Shown piece after piece: positions 1 to 9,401 of a stretch of DNA of 45,562 nucleotides. Where the stretch lies: contig JACQFE010000007.1 in NCBI GenBank assembly GCA_016200265.1, positions 1 through 45,562 of the forward strand, written 5' to 3'. The stretch is from Planctomycetota bacterium. GTDB lineage: Bacteria > Planctomycetota > Phycisphaerae > UBA1845. The stretch's first letter is position 1; each line of letters begins with the position of its first letter. Under the pieces are notes generated by a model that had not been told where the DNA came from, made no database searches, and saw only the letters and a list, made by a program, of their open reading frames with translations. The position numbers and the translations under genes are program-made.

Positions 1-58
1 ACTTGTAATCTGTAACTTGTAACTGCAAAGACCGACGAGAACCGAGAATCAGAACGCC

Positions 59-940
59 GTGATTGGAAACGTCAAAACGCCGCTGCCATCGCTTGCCAAC
101 GGCTTCTCCAGAACGCCGGAGGCAGCGGCGTGTCCGCATTTGCGTCGCTTGGTGGGCGTCGGTCGCAAGGGTCTTGTGGCCACCTGCAACCCGTGCCTTG
201 GAATTCAATCGACGGACATTGCGAATCTTGGACGGCAGAAAAAAGGGAATTACTCAGTCGCCACGGTCAACTGGGTTCAGAGTCCGATCGGACCGGCGCT
301 GGTCATCAACGAGGGCACTGATTCGATTCTCTGGGCCTCCGCCGACAATGATGATTTCCAATTTCAAAACGCATACGGCGTATATGACATTTCGCTTTCC
401 TGCATGGTTCGCATTCACTCCTCGGCTGAAGGCGCAGGTCACCTGTTCTGCTCCGATCGCGTCACCGGCAACCCGATCGGAATCGCCATTTGGGTCGATG
501 AAAGGACGAAATCCGTTCGTTGTCGCCTGGCGGATGGAAGCGTGGCACTTGGATCGCTTGGATATTACGCAACCGCCAACAACGCCGTCACGTTGGACAG
601 ATGGACGCACATCATCGTGGTTTGGTCGGACGACGTGACGTTTGGATCTCCGGAAGTATGGGTGGATGGGGTGCGATTTTTCACGACATTGAACGGAACC
701 GGCAAACCGCTGACCCACAGCGGAACGTCCACCACTCGCATCGGCCGCAACGCCGGAAGTTCAAAAGTGGATATCGCCGATTGGGCGTTATGGAATACAG
801 GATTGCAATACGGCGAAATCGAGCCGTTGATTAACGATCCGCTGTGCTATCTTCGAAATCGAACGGTGCGTTGGCGCATGGGCAGGGTGCGCTTGGCACG
901 GGCGATCAGGGCCGACGATTGCGTGCTCAAGCCGGCCTGA
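59..940 (+). CDS. LamG / concanavalin A-like domain protein
   Basis: A 293-residue protein from a GTG start with no convincing ribosome binding site, so the start is uncertain. From about residue 60 to 260 it looks like a LamG (concanavalin A-like beta-sandwich) domain: an early GLVATCNPCLG segment, a central LDRWTHIIVVWSDD strand, then EVWVDGVRFF and TTRIGRNAG, the usual order in Laminin_G_3-type sequences. No signal peptide or membrane segment is visible. Such single-domain LamG proteins usually bind carbohydrate or surface ligands; the ligand here is unknown. The gene converges on the MacB-like permease gene with about 20 bp between stop codons. It may be the last gene of a module that continues left of the window. 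Confidence 0.6.
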   Translation: MIGNVKTPLPSLANGFSRTPEAAACPHLRRLVGVGRKGLVATCNPCLGIQSTDIANLGRQKKGNYSVATVNWVQSPIGPALVINEGTDSILWASADNDDFQFQNAYGVYDISLSCMVRIHSSAEGAGHLFCSDRVTGNPIGIAIWVDERTKSVRCRLADGSVALGSLGYYATANNAVTLDRWTHIIVVWSDDVTFGSPEVWVDGVRFFTTLNGTGKPLTHSGTSTTRIGRNAGSSKVDIADWALWNTGLQYGEIEPLINDPLCYLRNRTVRWRMGRVRLARAIRADDCVLKPA

Positions 941-961
941 ATCAAAGACCCCGTTGACGAA

Positions 962-2173
962 CTACTCGTAGCGAAGTGCCTGTACCGGGTCGAGGCTCGC
1001 GGCCCGAATTGCGGGGTAAATGCCGCTGACGATACCTACAATGACGGCCATCAGGAGTGCAAGGAAAATAATGATCGGCGGCGTGTACGTTTGTAACACC
1101 TGGGTGAACTTACTCAGGAAGTTGGCAATGGCCCATCCGCACACGACGCCGAGTCCCCCGCCACAGAGACTGATGACGCTGGCTTCGGCCAAGAACTGCT
1201 TGAGGATGTCCATGCGTCGTGCGCCGACCGCGATGCGGACGCCGATCTCGCGGGTTCGCTCGGTGACGGACACGAGCATGATGTTCATGATGCCGATAGC
1301 ACCGACGACGATGGAAATCCCGGCAATGCTGTAAAGCACCACGCCAAAAATCAGGGCCACCTGGCTTAATTGCTGCTTGAACTGGTCCTGCGTGAAGATC
1401 GTGAAGTCATCATCCGCGCCGGCGTTGATGTGATGATTTGCGCGAAGCGTTTTCTTGACTGCGTCGATGCACATCGGCACGCGTTCGGCGCTTTGGCATT
1501 GCACGACAATCATGGTCAGGTATCGCGCCCCAAACATGCGACTCATGGCGGTTGTCACCGGGATGACGACCTGATTATCGACTTCGATGAAACCGAGGGC
1601 GCCTTTTTCCTCCATCACGCCGACGACAATAAAGCTCTTGCCCTCGATCTTGACCGCTTTCCCGACGGCGGGAAGGTCTCCGAAGAGTTCTTCCGCAACC
1701 TTGTATCCGAGCACGCAGACCATTGCGTTGCCGCGAACGTCCTCGCGAGTGAGAAATCTACCCTGCTCCACCAGATAATTGTTGATCGCGGCATATTGCT
1801 CGCTTGTGCCTAAGACTGCGCCGTTGACGTTCTTCTCGAAATACTTGGTTTGGCCGCCACCGTTGTATTGGGGGGCCATGGCGATCACGAGTTCCTTGTT
1901 TTCCTCAGCGATGTGCTCGGCGTCCTCGGGAAGAAGCGTTACCTGTTGAGTTCGTCGGCTGCCGTGGCGATCCGTGCCGTTAAACACAAGCACTTGATCG
2001 GCGCCGAGGGATTCAAATCGCGTGAGGATGTCGTTCTGGGCACCCTGGAGCACGGACACGGCCGACACGACGGCGCCCACACCGATGATGACGCCCAGCG
2101 TCGCCAGCATGGAGCGGATCAGGTTTTGTCGCAGCCCTCGAAGGGCCATTCCCAGGATTCGCAAGTGAAACAT
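962..2173 (-). CDS. MacB/FtsX-type ABC transporter permease
   Basis: A 403-residue inner-membrane permease. It has an N-terminal transmembrane helix (near residues 17-45), a long periplasmic MacB-PCD-like domain, and three C-terminal helices (about 270-395). The segment RTREIGVRIAVGARRMDIL is the conserved cytoplasmic loop of the FtsX/MacB permease fold. Unlike E. coli MacB, the ATPase is not fused; it is the separate gene 8 bp upstream, and the HlyD-like adaptor lies before that. The three genes form a minus-strand operon for a tripartite efflux or lipoprotein-type mechanotransmission system. No TolC-like outer-membrane gene is adjacent. The substrate cannot be read from sequence. Confidence 0.9.
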   Translation of the reverse strand: MFHLRILGMALRGLRQNLIRSMLATLGVIIGVGAVVSAVSVLQGAQNDILTRFESLGADQVLVFNGTDRHGSRRTQQVTLLPEDAEHIAEENKELVIAMAPQYNGGGQTKYFEKNVNGAVLGTSEQYAAINNYLVEQGRFLTREDVRGNAMVCVLGYKVAEELFGDLPAVGKAVKIEGKSFIVVGVMEEKGALGFIEVDNQVVIPVTTAMSRMFGARYLTMIVVQCQSAERVPMCIDAVKKTLRANHHINAGADDDFTIFTQDQFKQQLSQVALIFGVVLYSIAGISIVVGAIGIMNIMLVSVTERTREIGVRIAVGARRMDILKQFLAEASVISLCGGGLGVVCGWAIANFLSKFTQVLQTYTPPIIIFLALLMAVIVGIVSGIYPAIRAASLDPVQALRYE

Positions 2174-2181
2174 TTCAGCCT

Positions 2182-2967
2182 TTACGACGTCACTTCATCG
2201 ACGGACGGCTTCCGCAGCGCATTCTTCGAGATTTTCTGGCGGATGGTTTCCTGATGCACCATCTGGTTGCTGGTCAAAATCTCTGTCCGGCTGTGGTCGT
2301 CGATGACGACGTCCTCAATAATCCTGCCATCCTTCATTCGAATGAGCCGGTCCGCCTGAACGGCCACATCCATTTCATGCGTGACGAGAATAATGGTGAT
2401 TCCCTCCTGATGCAGCTCATGGAAAATTCGCATGATCTGCTCGCCGGTTCGCGTATCGAGGTTTCCCGTGGGTTCGTCGGCGAGGATCAGCTTCGGCTTA
2501 TTGACGATGGCGCGGGCGATGGCCACGCGCTGGCACTCACCGCCGGACATCTCGCCGGGACGATGCTTCACGCGTTTGCCGAGCCCCACACGCTCCAGAG
2601 CTTCGATTGCCGTCTTCCTGGCGAACGGCTTCCGCGTGTAAATGAGCGGCACCATCACATTGTCCAAGGCCGAAGTTCGCGTGATCAGGTTGAAGGTCTG
2701 AAAGACAAAGCCGATTTGCCGATTGCGCGTGATGGCAAGCTGCTTGTCATTCAAGCCGCTGATGATTTGCCCGTTGAACTTCAGCGTACCGGACGTCGGA
2801 CGATCGAGACAGCCCAGGATGTGCATCATCGTGCTCTTACCGCTGCCGGACTGTCCGGTGATGCTGACGAACTCGCCGCCGCCGACAAAAAAGTCGACGC
2901 CGTCCAGAGCGTGAACGGGCGTGTCGCCCATGCGGTAAATCTTGGAAAGTTGATGGGCCTCGATCAT
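2182..2967 (-). CDS. MacB/LolD-type ABC transporter ATP-binding protein
   Basis: A 261-residue ATPase that would power the adjacent permease. Walker A is GQSGSGKST (about residues 38-46), the signature is [14 protein letters not shown] with Glu-Cys where most relatives have Gln-Gln, and Walker B is [12 protein letters not shown] followed by the H-loop VTHEMDVA. Length and sequence match the MacB/LolD/FtsE class. It has a tail of about 35 residues past the core. Its stop lies 8 bp before the permease start, so the two are probably translated from one transcript. About 150 bp separates it from the upstream adaptor gene, and nothing coding is seen there. Confidence 0.92.
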   Translation of the reverse strand: MIEAHQLSKIYRMGDTPVHALDGVDFFVGGGEFVSITGQSGSGKSTMMHILGCLDRPTSGTLKFNGQIISGLNDKQLAITRNRQIGFVFQTFNLITRTSALDNVMVPLIYTRKPFARKTAIEALERVGLGKRVKHRPGEMSGGECQRVAIARAIVNKPKLILADEPTGNLDTRTGEQIMRIFHELHQEGITIILVTHEMDVAVQADRLIRMKDGRIIEDVVIDDHSRTEILTSNQMVHQETIRQKISKNALRKPSVDEVTS

Positions 2968-3118
2968 ACGGCAGGTTCGTCACTGCGAACGGACGACGTG
3001 GTTCGAGACGTTTGAGCATCGCATCCGGTCAACCGCTCCCTTACGGTGGCGGCTCTGACTGATTTTCGACCCAGGCACAGTCCATTTCGCCGCGTGCCGG
3101 TTTTGCAGCCGTCATTCG

Positions 3119-4498
3119 TCATCCTGTCTTTCGCTTCTCTTTCTTCTCTTTGTCCTTGTTGTCGCTCTTGGAAGGAAGCTTGATGTAAACCACTTGACCC
3201 TCCGCAAGCCCGTCGCGAACTTCGGAATACGTTCCATTGTCCAGCCCGAACTTGCATGGGACGAATTGCGTTTCTCGTTCCGTGGATGCCACGCCCGGCT
3301 TGGGAATGTAGACGCCAAATCCTCCGCGGGAGCTTTCGCGAATGGCCTCATTGGGGCAGAGCAGCGCATTGTTCACGCGCTCGGAGGTGAACGTCACTTC
3401 GGCCCTCATTCCGGGAAGCAAGAGCGATCGGTTATCACTGACCACGACGACTTCCACCAGATAGGTCACAACACCACTGATGCTCTTCGGCTCCGGATAG
3501 ATGCGTTCGATGACGCCGGTAAATTTTTCGCTGCGAAACGATTCCACCGTAATGCTTGGAAGATTCTCCATTTTGGCGGACGCAGAAATAACATCCGCGG
3601 GCATCTGATCCGTTCCTTCGTGTCCCGGCTTCGCCCAGGGCGGAGCGAGTGCCAGCACGCGGCCAATCTCGGATTCATCGACTTCCGCCTGCACCATTCT
3701 CTTATCGAGATCGAGCACGACAGCCAGCACGGTGCCACCGGTGAGCGTTGTCTTTCCGCCCTGCACGACCTCGCCGATTTGCGTGAAAATATCAGACACG
3801 ACGCCATCCACCGGCGAAACGATCTTGGTCTTGAACAATCGTTTTTCAGCGTCCGCCAGGGATGCTTTCGCGGATTCATAGTTCGCCTCCGCGGATCGAA
3901 GATCCTGCTCGGCGCGGGGAATCGCGATCTTGGCGCGTTCGAGCGTTGCTTTGGCCTCACCGAGTTGCGCGAAAGTCGTCGAAGCCGCTGTCCTTCGCTC
4001 AAGAAGCTCTTCATCGTTGGTCAGAGCGGCGTCCATCTTCAGGATTTTGTTGAGACGAAACTGGGACATCTCCACGGCGGGAATGAGTGCATCGACATGG
4101 GCTTGGGCGGCCTGCAAGTCCGCGCTCCTGGCCTGCTCGAGGATGAGCTGTGCGGTGAACTTCCTGGCCTCTGCGACTTGCAAATCCTGCCTGGCGCGGT
4201 CGACACTGCGCTGCTCATCATCGGGGTTCAGGCGGATCATCAGCTCGCCCTTTTTGACGAGATCACTGGCCTTGTGCGTGATCTCCGTGACCTCGCCGCT
4301 GGCCTCGGACTTGATCTGCACGCGAAGCCCCGGCTTGACCTCGCCCGTCGCGTTGATGGGCAGGGTCAAGTCGCCACGAATGATCTTTTCTGTTTTGCCT
4401 TCGACGTTTTCAATGCCCAGCCGCAGCTTCGCCGTCGCGACCATATAGCCGGCCACGAGGGTTGAGACGGCCAGAATTGCAATAATCAGATTCTTCAT
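3119..4498 (-). CDS. HlyD/MacA-type periplasmic adaptor
   Basis: A 459-residue membrane fusion protein. An N-terminal signal anchor (MKNLIIAILAVSTLVAGYMV) is followed by a first lipoyl half (LTLPINATGEVKPGLRVQIK), a long charged coiled-coil hairpin rich in Ala, Glu and Arg (about 90-225), the second lipoyl half (VSPVDGVVSDIFTQIGEVV), then beta-barrel and membrane-proximal domains. The C-terminus ends in a Lys/Glu-rich tail. It would bridge the MacB-like permease to an outer-membrane channel. It is the first gene of the three-gene operon, transcribed leftward, and ends about 150 bp before the ATPase gene. Family membership is clear; the cargo is unknown. Confidence 0.9.
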   Translation of the reverse strand: MKNLIIAILAVSTLVAGYMVATAKLRLGIENVEGKTEKIIRGDLTLPINATGEVKPGLRVQIKSEASGEVTEITHKASDLVKKGELMIRLNPDDEQRSVDRARQDLQVAEARKFTAQLILEQARSADLQAAQAHVDALIPAVEMSQFRLNKILKMDAALTNDEELLERRTAASTTFAQLGEAKATLERAKIAIPRAEQDLRSAEANYESAKASLADAEKRLFKTKIVSPVDGVVSDIFTQIGEVVQGGKTTLTGGTVLAVVLDLDKRMVQAEVDESEIGRVLALAPPWAKPGHEGTDQMPADVISASAKMENLPSITVESFRSEKFTGVIERIYPEPKSISGVVTYLVEVVVVSDNRSLLLPGMRAEVTFTSERVNNALLCPNEAIRESSRGGFGVYIPKPGVASTERETQFVPCKFGLDNGTYSEVRDGLAEGQVVYIKLPSKSDNKDKEKKEKRKTG

Positions 4499-4550
4499 TT
4501 CTCACACACCGCGCGAATTCGGAATGGACCGCCCAAGAAACGCGATTCTG

Positions 4551-5663
4551 TCATTTCGCGCCCAACGGAGGAGTATATTCCAGATCAAATGCCTGGGCGA
4601 CGGCGCGATTGGTCACACGACCTCTCTCAATGTTCACCCCCGCGGCGAGTCCGGCGTTTTCCGCACACGCTTTCTTGTACCCCAGGTCGGCCAGCTTGAA
4701 TGCGTACGGCTGAGTCGCGTTGGTCAGTGCGAAAGTCGAAGTTCGCCCGACGGCACCGGGCATGTTCGCGACGCCGTAATGAACAATGTGATCCACGATG
4801 TAGGTGGGCTGATCGTGTGTCGTTGGATGAATCGTCTCGCAGCAGCCGCCCTGATCCACGCCGACATCGACGATTACGGCTCCGGGCTGCATCAATTCGA
4901 GCATGTCCTTAGACACGAGGATCGGACAACGCGCACCGGGAATGAGCACGGCGCCGATAACCAGGTCCGCACTTCGCAGAAATCGCTGCAGCGCGTGTCG
5001 CTCGCTATACACGGTATGAACATTGGCGGGCATCACGTCGTCGAGATAGCGAAGCCGATCGACGTTGACATCCATGATGGTAACGTTCGCGCCCAGGCCA
5101 GCGGCCACTTTCGCGGCGTTGGTGCCCACGATGCCTCCGCCAATGATGAGCACCTGGGCAGGCTCGACGCCCGGTACGCCGCCGAGAAGAATTCCGCGAC
5201 CCATCATCGGTCGCTCAAGATACTTCGCCCCTTCTTGAATACTCATCTTGCCCGCGACTTCGCTCATGGGCGTCAGCAGCGGGAGCCGGTTCTGCCCGTC
5301 GGTGATTGTTTCGTAGGCGATCGCGATCGAGCCGGTCTTGAGCACGCCATCGGTAAGCTCACGATCCGCAGCGAAGTGAAAATATGTGAACACCACCTGC
5401 CCGTCGCGCATCATCTTCCGCTCGGGCGCGAGCGGCTCCTTCACTTTGACGATCATGTCCGCGCGAGCGAACACGTCCTTCGCGCCCAACATAATTTCCG
5501 CGCCGACGGCCGCATATTGCTCGTTGCTGATGCCCGAACCGAAGCCGGCATCCGACTCGACCAACACTTTGTGGCCACGGCGCACGAGTTCATCCACGCC
5601 GACCGGGGTCATACTCACGCGGTATTCGTGGGTCTTTGTTTCTTTTGGAATGCCGACAATCAT
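4551..5663 (-). CDS. ald: Alanine dehydrogenase
   Basis: A 370-residue NAD-dependent L-alanine dehydrogenase that interconverts alanine with pyruvate and ammonia. The start is placed at 5663 because MIVGIPKETK is the conserved family N-terminus and GAGAGG lies about 12 nt upstream; a longer frame from 5690 adds nine unlikely residues. Visible landmarks are the substrate lysine in VKVKEPL, the catalytic histidine in YFHFA, and the Rossmann motif IIGGGIVGTNAA. Length matches the family. It stands alone on the minus strand, with no amino-acid transporter or Lrp-type regulator beside it. Confidence 0.96.
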   Translation of the reverse strand: MIVGIPKETKTHEYRVSMTPVGVDELVRRGHKVLVESDAGFGSGISNEQYAAVGAEIMLGAKDVFARADMIVKVKEPLAPERKMMRDGQVVFTYFHFAADRELTDGVLKTGSIAIAYETITDGQNRLPLLTPMSEVAGKMSIQEGAKYLERPMMGRGILLGGVPGVEPAQVLIIGGGIVGTNAAKVAAGLGANVTIMDVNVDRLRYLDDVMPANVHTVYSERHALQRFLRSADLVIGAVLIPGARCPILVSKDMLELMQPGAVIVDVGVDQGGCCETIHPTTHDQPTYIVDHIVHYGVANMPGAVGRTSTFALTNATQPYAFKLADLGYKKACAENAGLAAGVNIERGRVTNRAVAQAFDLEYTPPLGAK

Positions 5664-5769
5664 CGCAGGCCCATGCCTCTCAGTACGCACATCAGGAAAT
5701 CGAAGGATTCACCAAGTTGAATTGAATATATAGGCGATTCCGGCAGCTTGCAACGAGCCTTGTCGCACA

Positions 5770-5835
5770 ACCACTGAAGTGGAAAACTGAAGATTGAAAA
5801 GACTGTTTTCTCATCTGATCCACATCACTTCAGTT
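5770..5835. repeat. Dispersed CACTTCAGT-type repeat
   Basis: The gap between ald and comEC holds an inverted pair, CACTGAAGTGG (5772 region) and CACTTCAGTTTT (5825 region), with ACTGAAGATTGAAAAGACTG between. Related words recur at 8799-8820 and 10353-10429. This looks like a dispersed genomic repeat, not a gene; it could form a hairpin downstream of comEC and upstream of ald transcription. Confidence 0.5.
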
Positions 5836-8514
5836 TTATCGCTTCACCGTTCGCACGCCGCCGGCATCCAACACCACCGTGATCGCGCCCATGTCGGCAG
5901 TATTGAAAATATCCTCTCCATTGACGAGGTTCGGCAGTCCATTGACGGTGGCCGCCATCGCCTGACCACTCGAACGAATCAAAATGGTCGCACCGACCGC
6001 TTCGATGAATTCCTTTGTGCTTCGCCGCACGCTTCCGTGGTGGGGAAGGACAAGAACATCGGCGTGAAGATCGCCTTGCGAGAGCAAGGCCCGCTGAGCG
6101 AAATCCTCGATGTCTCCGGTCAGGAGAATTGAGTGCCCTTTGTATGACACTCGAAACACGGTCGAGGAATCGTTATCGGAAAGTTCTTTGCCAATCGACG
6201 GCTCCGGCCAGAGCAATTCGAATTCCGCCCCGCCCTCCGACCACTTCCGCCGACGCAGGTCCATCTCTCGCACCGGCGTGCCATGAGTTTCAAGAAACTG
6301 TAGGAGCGAATGCGCCGCCGATCGAATTGGCACGCCGCGCCGAAACATGGGATTGATGATCGCTTCGCCAATTTCGAGTTCTTCCTGCAATCCGGGCAGG
6401 CCGCTGAAATGGTCGGTGTCCGCATGCGAGATGTACGCCCGGGCAACGCGATCCACACCCTCGTTTCTAAGATATGGCTGAATGGTTGTAGTCCCAACGT
6501 CGTAGCTTCCGGAACTTCCTGCGTCGTACAAATCGACTGAGCCGTCAGGAAGCTTGAGGACTGTGGCGAGACCTGCTCCCACAGCTAGGACGGTGATCCG
6601 AAGTTCCTCGCGAGGTCTGATCCCGGTCCGCCAATAGGCCCACGCGACGAACGTCATCGAAAACGAAAATATCAACATCCATCGAGACGCCGAACGATAA
6701 GAAAAGGCAACAGTAGCTCGCGACAGTGACACCGAGCCGGCCGGACGGCCCATGACCCCAAGAGGGTCTTTTGTATCCTTTCTGCGAGCTTCGCGATATT
6801 TGCCGGCGAAATGCAAAATGAAGATGGTGAGTGATATGTAGTACAAACCGATGACCAACGCCGGTAACGGACGCCATACAAGTCCGGCGCCCGGTAGCGC
6901 CGACAGAAGATCCACGCAACGAACAATTCCAACGTCAATCCACGACAGAAGTCGGCCCACGAAACCGGCCAGTGTCGAGGAAAGCGGCGCAATCAATATC
7001 TTCAGCCCGCCGAGCGTCATCATCGCCGTCATGAGCGGCCAGAGAATGATTGTGGAGATCGGGCCCCACAGCTGCGGATGCTGGAAGTAATGCAACGTGA
7101 TCGGCAGTGTCGCCAGCCATGCGGAAGTGCTGACGATGAACACTTCGCGTACAGTTCGCATCGCGGCTCGCGCACTCAGATTCAACTTTGACTGCTTGGC
7201 CGAAACCGAGAGCGCGTCATCGTCATCGACGGCATCACTTTCGCCGGAAACGCGACGAATCAATTGCGCGACGCCGAGTCGAAAATCGCGGGCACATCGG
7301 CTCATGGCCGGCGCCAATTGCGTGACGCCCAGCACGGCCACAAAGGAAAGCTGAAAGCCGGCATCGAAAATGGATTGCGGATCAATGACGATGAGAACGA
7401 TCGCCGCGGCACTCAGCCAGTTCAATCCCGACGTCGGTTTACGAAGAATCAGCGATAAGCAATAGAGAACGCCGATGACGGTGGCGCGCAAGATCGGCGC
7501 TCGTGGTTCGGTCGCCAATGAATAAAGAACGACCGCCGTCAACATCAACCAAGCGCCGCGCCGTCGGTTCCAGCGCAAACATCGACACGCAAGCCATACC
7601 GCGCTCATGAGCATGGCCACATTGGAGCCACTGACGGCCACAAAATGCGCCGCGCCACATCGTGAGAAGGCGCGATCCAGTTTCCGATCGAATTCTGAAC
7701 GATGCCCGAGCACCATCACATTCAGAAAGTTCGCATCGTCGACTTCACCCTTCGCGAGATCATTCGTCAGCCATGCGGTCGACCATCGCCGAACGGCCTC
7801 GACGGCTTGGCTCGCAAGAGTGTCATGGATGCGGTCGATGCGCCTCACATTGGCGGCCCCATCGCACGCCAGCCGCGCAACAACACCCTGTCGGCGCAGG
7901 TATTCGCCCCAATTGAATGAGCCGGGATTGCGTGATCGAGCCGGAGAGAGAGTCAGTAGTTCTCCCAGGATTTCGACACGTTCGCCCGCTTCAAGATCGA
8001 GCATGGCCTCACTGACCGTGACTCGAACGCGCCCGCTCGCGGCGAGGAACTTGCCATCCGTTTCACCACCATCGACATCCATCAGAAAGTTCGTATGCGT
8101 CTGCGCGTGCATCCAGCGCCAGAACGGCCCAAGCCATTCTTCCGAAGGCGCACGCACCGTGGGCCGATCGACAACCGTTCCGCGAAGCCGCACGAATCGA
8201 CCCCATTCCGTCGCCTGATACGCGACGCTATCGAGCGGCGGCGGCGCATTCGCTCGCCGTTCGAGTATCCCGCCGGCGCAAAGCCCGCCAATGAAGATGA
8301 TTCCCCAGAGCGTCGCAGGATGACCTGATCGAAGCGTCGTCGAAATGGACAGGAGCAATGTGGAAAGTATGAGGCCGGTTAGAAGAACATTGATGGAACA
8401 CTTCGTCGTGGACGCGACCACGACTCCGCACACCATTCCAGCGGCCACGGGAAAGAGTGGTGACGCAAGCAGAAATTCCGAACATGCCAATTGGAAATTG
8501 TCGGATCGGCGCAT
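5836..8514 (-). CDS. comEC: ComEC/Rec2 family DNA uptake channel
   Basis: An 892-residue polytopic membrane protein that would form the inner-membrane channel for single-stranded DNA in natural transformation. Order: two N-terminal helices, a DUF4131-like OB region (about 90-230), the Competence domain with VMVLGHRSEFD and HFVAVSGSNVAML, then a C-terminal metallo-beta-lactamase domain with ISHADTDHFSG, VLVLPHHGSV and an ILLTGDIED strand. The frame is open to 8823, but the extra residues translate dispersed intergenic repeats, so the start is set at the Met just before RRSDNFQLACSEF. The ribosome binding site is weak (GAG), so the start is only probable. No comEA or comFC is nearby, though the type IV pilin-like gene at 26.5 kb is in the same window. 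Confidence 0.9.
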   Translation of the reverse strand: MRRSDNFQLACSEFLLASPLFPVAAGMVCGVVVASTTKCSINVLLTGLILSTLLLSISTTLRSGHPATLWGIIFIGGLCAGGILERRANAPPPLDSVAYQATEWGRFVRLRGTVVDRPTVRAPSEEWLGPFWRWMHAQTHTNFLMDVDGGETDGKFLAASGRVRVTVSEAMLDLEAGERVEILGELLTLSPARSRNPGSFNWGEYLRRQGVVARLACDGAANVRRIDRIHDTLASQAVEAVRRWSTAWLTNDLAKGEVDDANFLNVMVLGHRSEFDRKLDRAFSRCGAAHFVAVSGSNVAMLMSAVWLACRCLRWNRRRGAWLMLTAVVLYSLATEPRAPILRATVIGVLYCLSLILRKPTSGLNWLSAAAIVLIVIDPQSIFDAGFQLSFVAVLGVTQLAPAMSRCARDFRLGVAQLIRRVSGESDAVDDDDALSVSAKQSKLNLSARAAMRTVREVFIVSTSAWLATLPITLHYFQHPQLWGPISTIILWPLMTAMMTLGGLKILIAPLSSTLAGFVGRLLSWIDVGIVRCVDLLSALPGAGLVWRPLPALVIGLYYISLTIFILHFAGKYREARRKDTKDPLGVMGRPAGSVSLSRATVAFSYRSASRWMLIFSFSMTFVAWAYWRTGIRPREELRITVLAVGAGLATVLKLPDGSVDLYDAGSSGSYDVGTTTIQPYLRNEGVDRVARAYISHADTDHFSGLPGLQEELEIGEAIINPMFRRGVPIRSAAHSLLQFLETHGTPVREMDLRRRKWSEGGAEFELLWPEPSIGKELSDNDSSTVFRVSYKGHSILLTGDIEDFAQRALLSQGDLHADVLVLPHHGSVRRSTKEFIEAVGATILIRSSGQAMAATVNGLPNLVNGEDIFNTADMGAITVVLDAGGVRTVKR

Positions 8515-8735
8515 CCGTTCATTCTCGATTGCCAAATGCCAATTGCCAATTGGGCCCAAAGAACCCTTCATTTGCAATTGGCAATCGGAATCTGACAATT
8601 GGCAGAAAGTGGCTGACGTGGCATAATGCGCTGGCAGTTGCCGGTTGGCAGTCACGGCGCGGGACTTGAAATCATGCGGCTCACCAACCGGTGACTGTCG
8701 GACATGCCGATGCACCTTGAATTGGCGACTCTTCG
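8515..8735. repeat. Intergenic CAATTGGCAATTGG-type palindromic repeats
   Basis: This divergent intergenic region between comEC and the next gene has repeated overlapping words: GCCAAATGCCAATTGCCAATTGG (8530 region), CATTTGCAATTGGCAAT (8570 region), GACAATTGGCAG (8595 region), GCAGTTGCCGGTTGGCAGT (8634 region) and ACCAACCGGTGACTG. Several are self-complementary. Both divergent promoters should lie here, but I see no clean -35/-10 pair. Confidence 0.5.
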
Positions 8736-9401
8736 ATGCCCGTTGCAAAAGCGTACTCAACGGAAAGCCATGAAGTGATTGGACCCGTTCCAACTTCGAA
8801 CTTCTCACTTCAGTCTTCTTCAAGATGGTGGGTCGCGGTGTTGGTTGGCGCTATGCTGGGAGTGCCAATTGGATGTCTTCTCTCCTATGCCGCCGCGCTA
8901 CCCAATTTCATCGGTGTCTTCTTCTTTGCGCTGCTCGGTCTGGTCGTTGGGGCGATTGTGTTCCGAATCGCATCGCCCAACCGCCCGTTTCCCAAGTTTT
9001 CCGTCATTTCGGGAACAACTGCCGTCACGGCCATTATCTGGACAAGTTCGATCGTCAAAGAGGCGCTCGATTTTCCGACTGATATGGGCCAAGTGGCCGC
9101 AAGCCAGACTCGCGACCTTGGCGGAAGATCGCTAAGCGAATTTCGCAACGAGTTTGCGTCGCAAGTCCGAGGCCATTTGCGAACCCAATATCCGCCGGGC
9201 GGTACGGTTGGGTATGTTCGCTGGGTTCTGACCAGCGGCGAGCTCAAGAAAGGTGACACAGAGTTGATCCAACGGGCGATGCATGTTCCACAGGCGAAGA
9301 TTGGTTGGGCGATTCGCGTGGTAATTTCCGGCGGGCTGCTCGCATTCGGTGTGGCCTCGCAGACGTTGCCGTTGTCGACGCCATCTGACAAGAAGGTATG
9401 A
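8736..9401 (+). CDS. Membrane protein of unknown function
   Basis: A 221-residue protein of no family I recognise. Three to four hydrophobic segments are visible: WWVAVLVGAMLGVPIGCLL (about 31-50), FIGVFFFALLGLVVGAIVF (about 57-76), a weaker one near VTAIIWTSSIV (about 95-105), and WAIRVVISGGLLAFGVASQ near the C-terminus (about 190-208). The middle is a soluble, charged loop. Residues about 19-30 translate a dispersed CTTCTCACTTCAGTCTTC repeat, so the N-terminus may be repeat-derived or the real start may lie further in. Its stop overlaps the next start by four bases (ATGA), so it is probably coupled with the Nudix-like gene. Confidence 0.65.
   Translation: MPVAKAYSTESHEVIGPVPTSNFSLQSSSRWWVAVLVGAMLGVPIGCLLSYAAALPNFIGVFFFALLGLVVGAIVFRIASPNRPFPKFSVISGTTAVTAIIWTSSIVKEALDFPTDMGQVAASQTRDLGGRSLSEFRNEFASQVRGHLRTQYPPGGTVGYVRWVLTSGELKKGDTELIQRAMHVPQAKIGWAIRVVISGGLLAFGVASQTLPLSTPSDKKV

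Noticed and set aside
3194..4465. Long plus-strand frame of 423 codons opposite the HlyD-like adaptor
   Set aside because: It is a mirror frame of a GC-rich gene with no start signal; the minus-strand product has complete family architecture.
8515..8823. N-terminal 103 residues of the ComEC frame
   Set aside because: The stretch translates dispersed CAATTGG and CACTTCAGT repeats and overlaps the divergent gene; ComEC homology begins after it.
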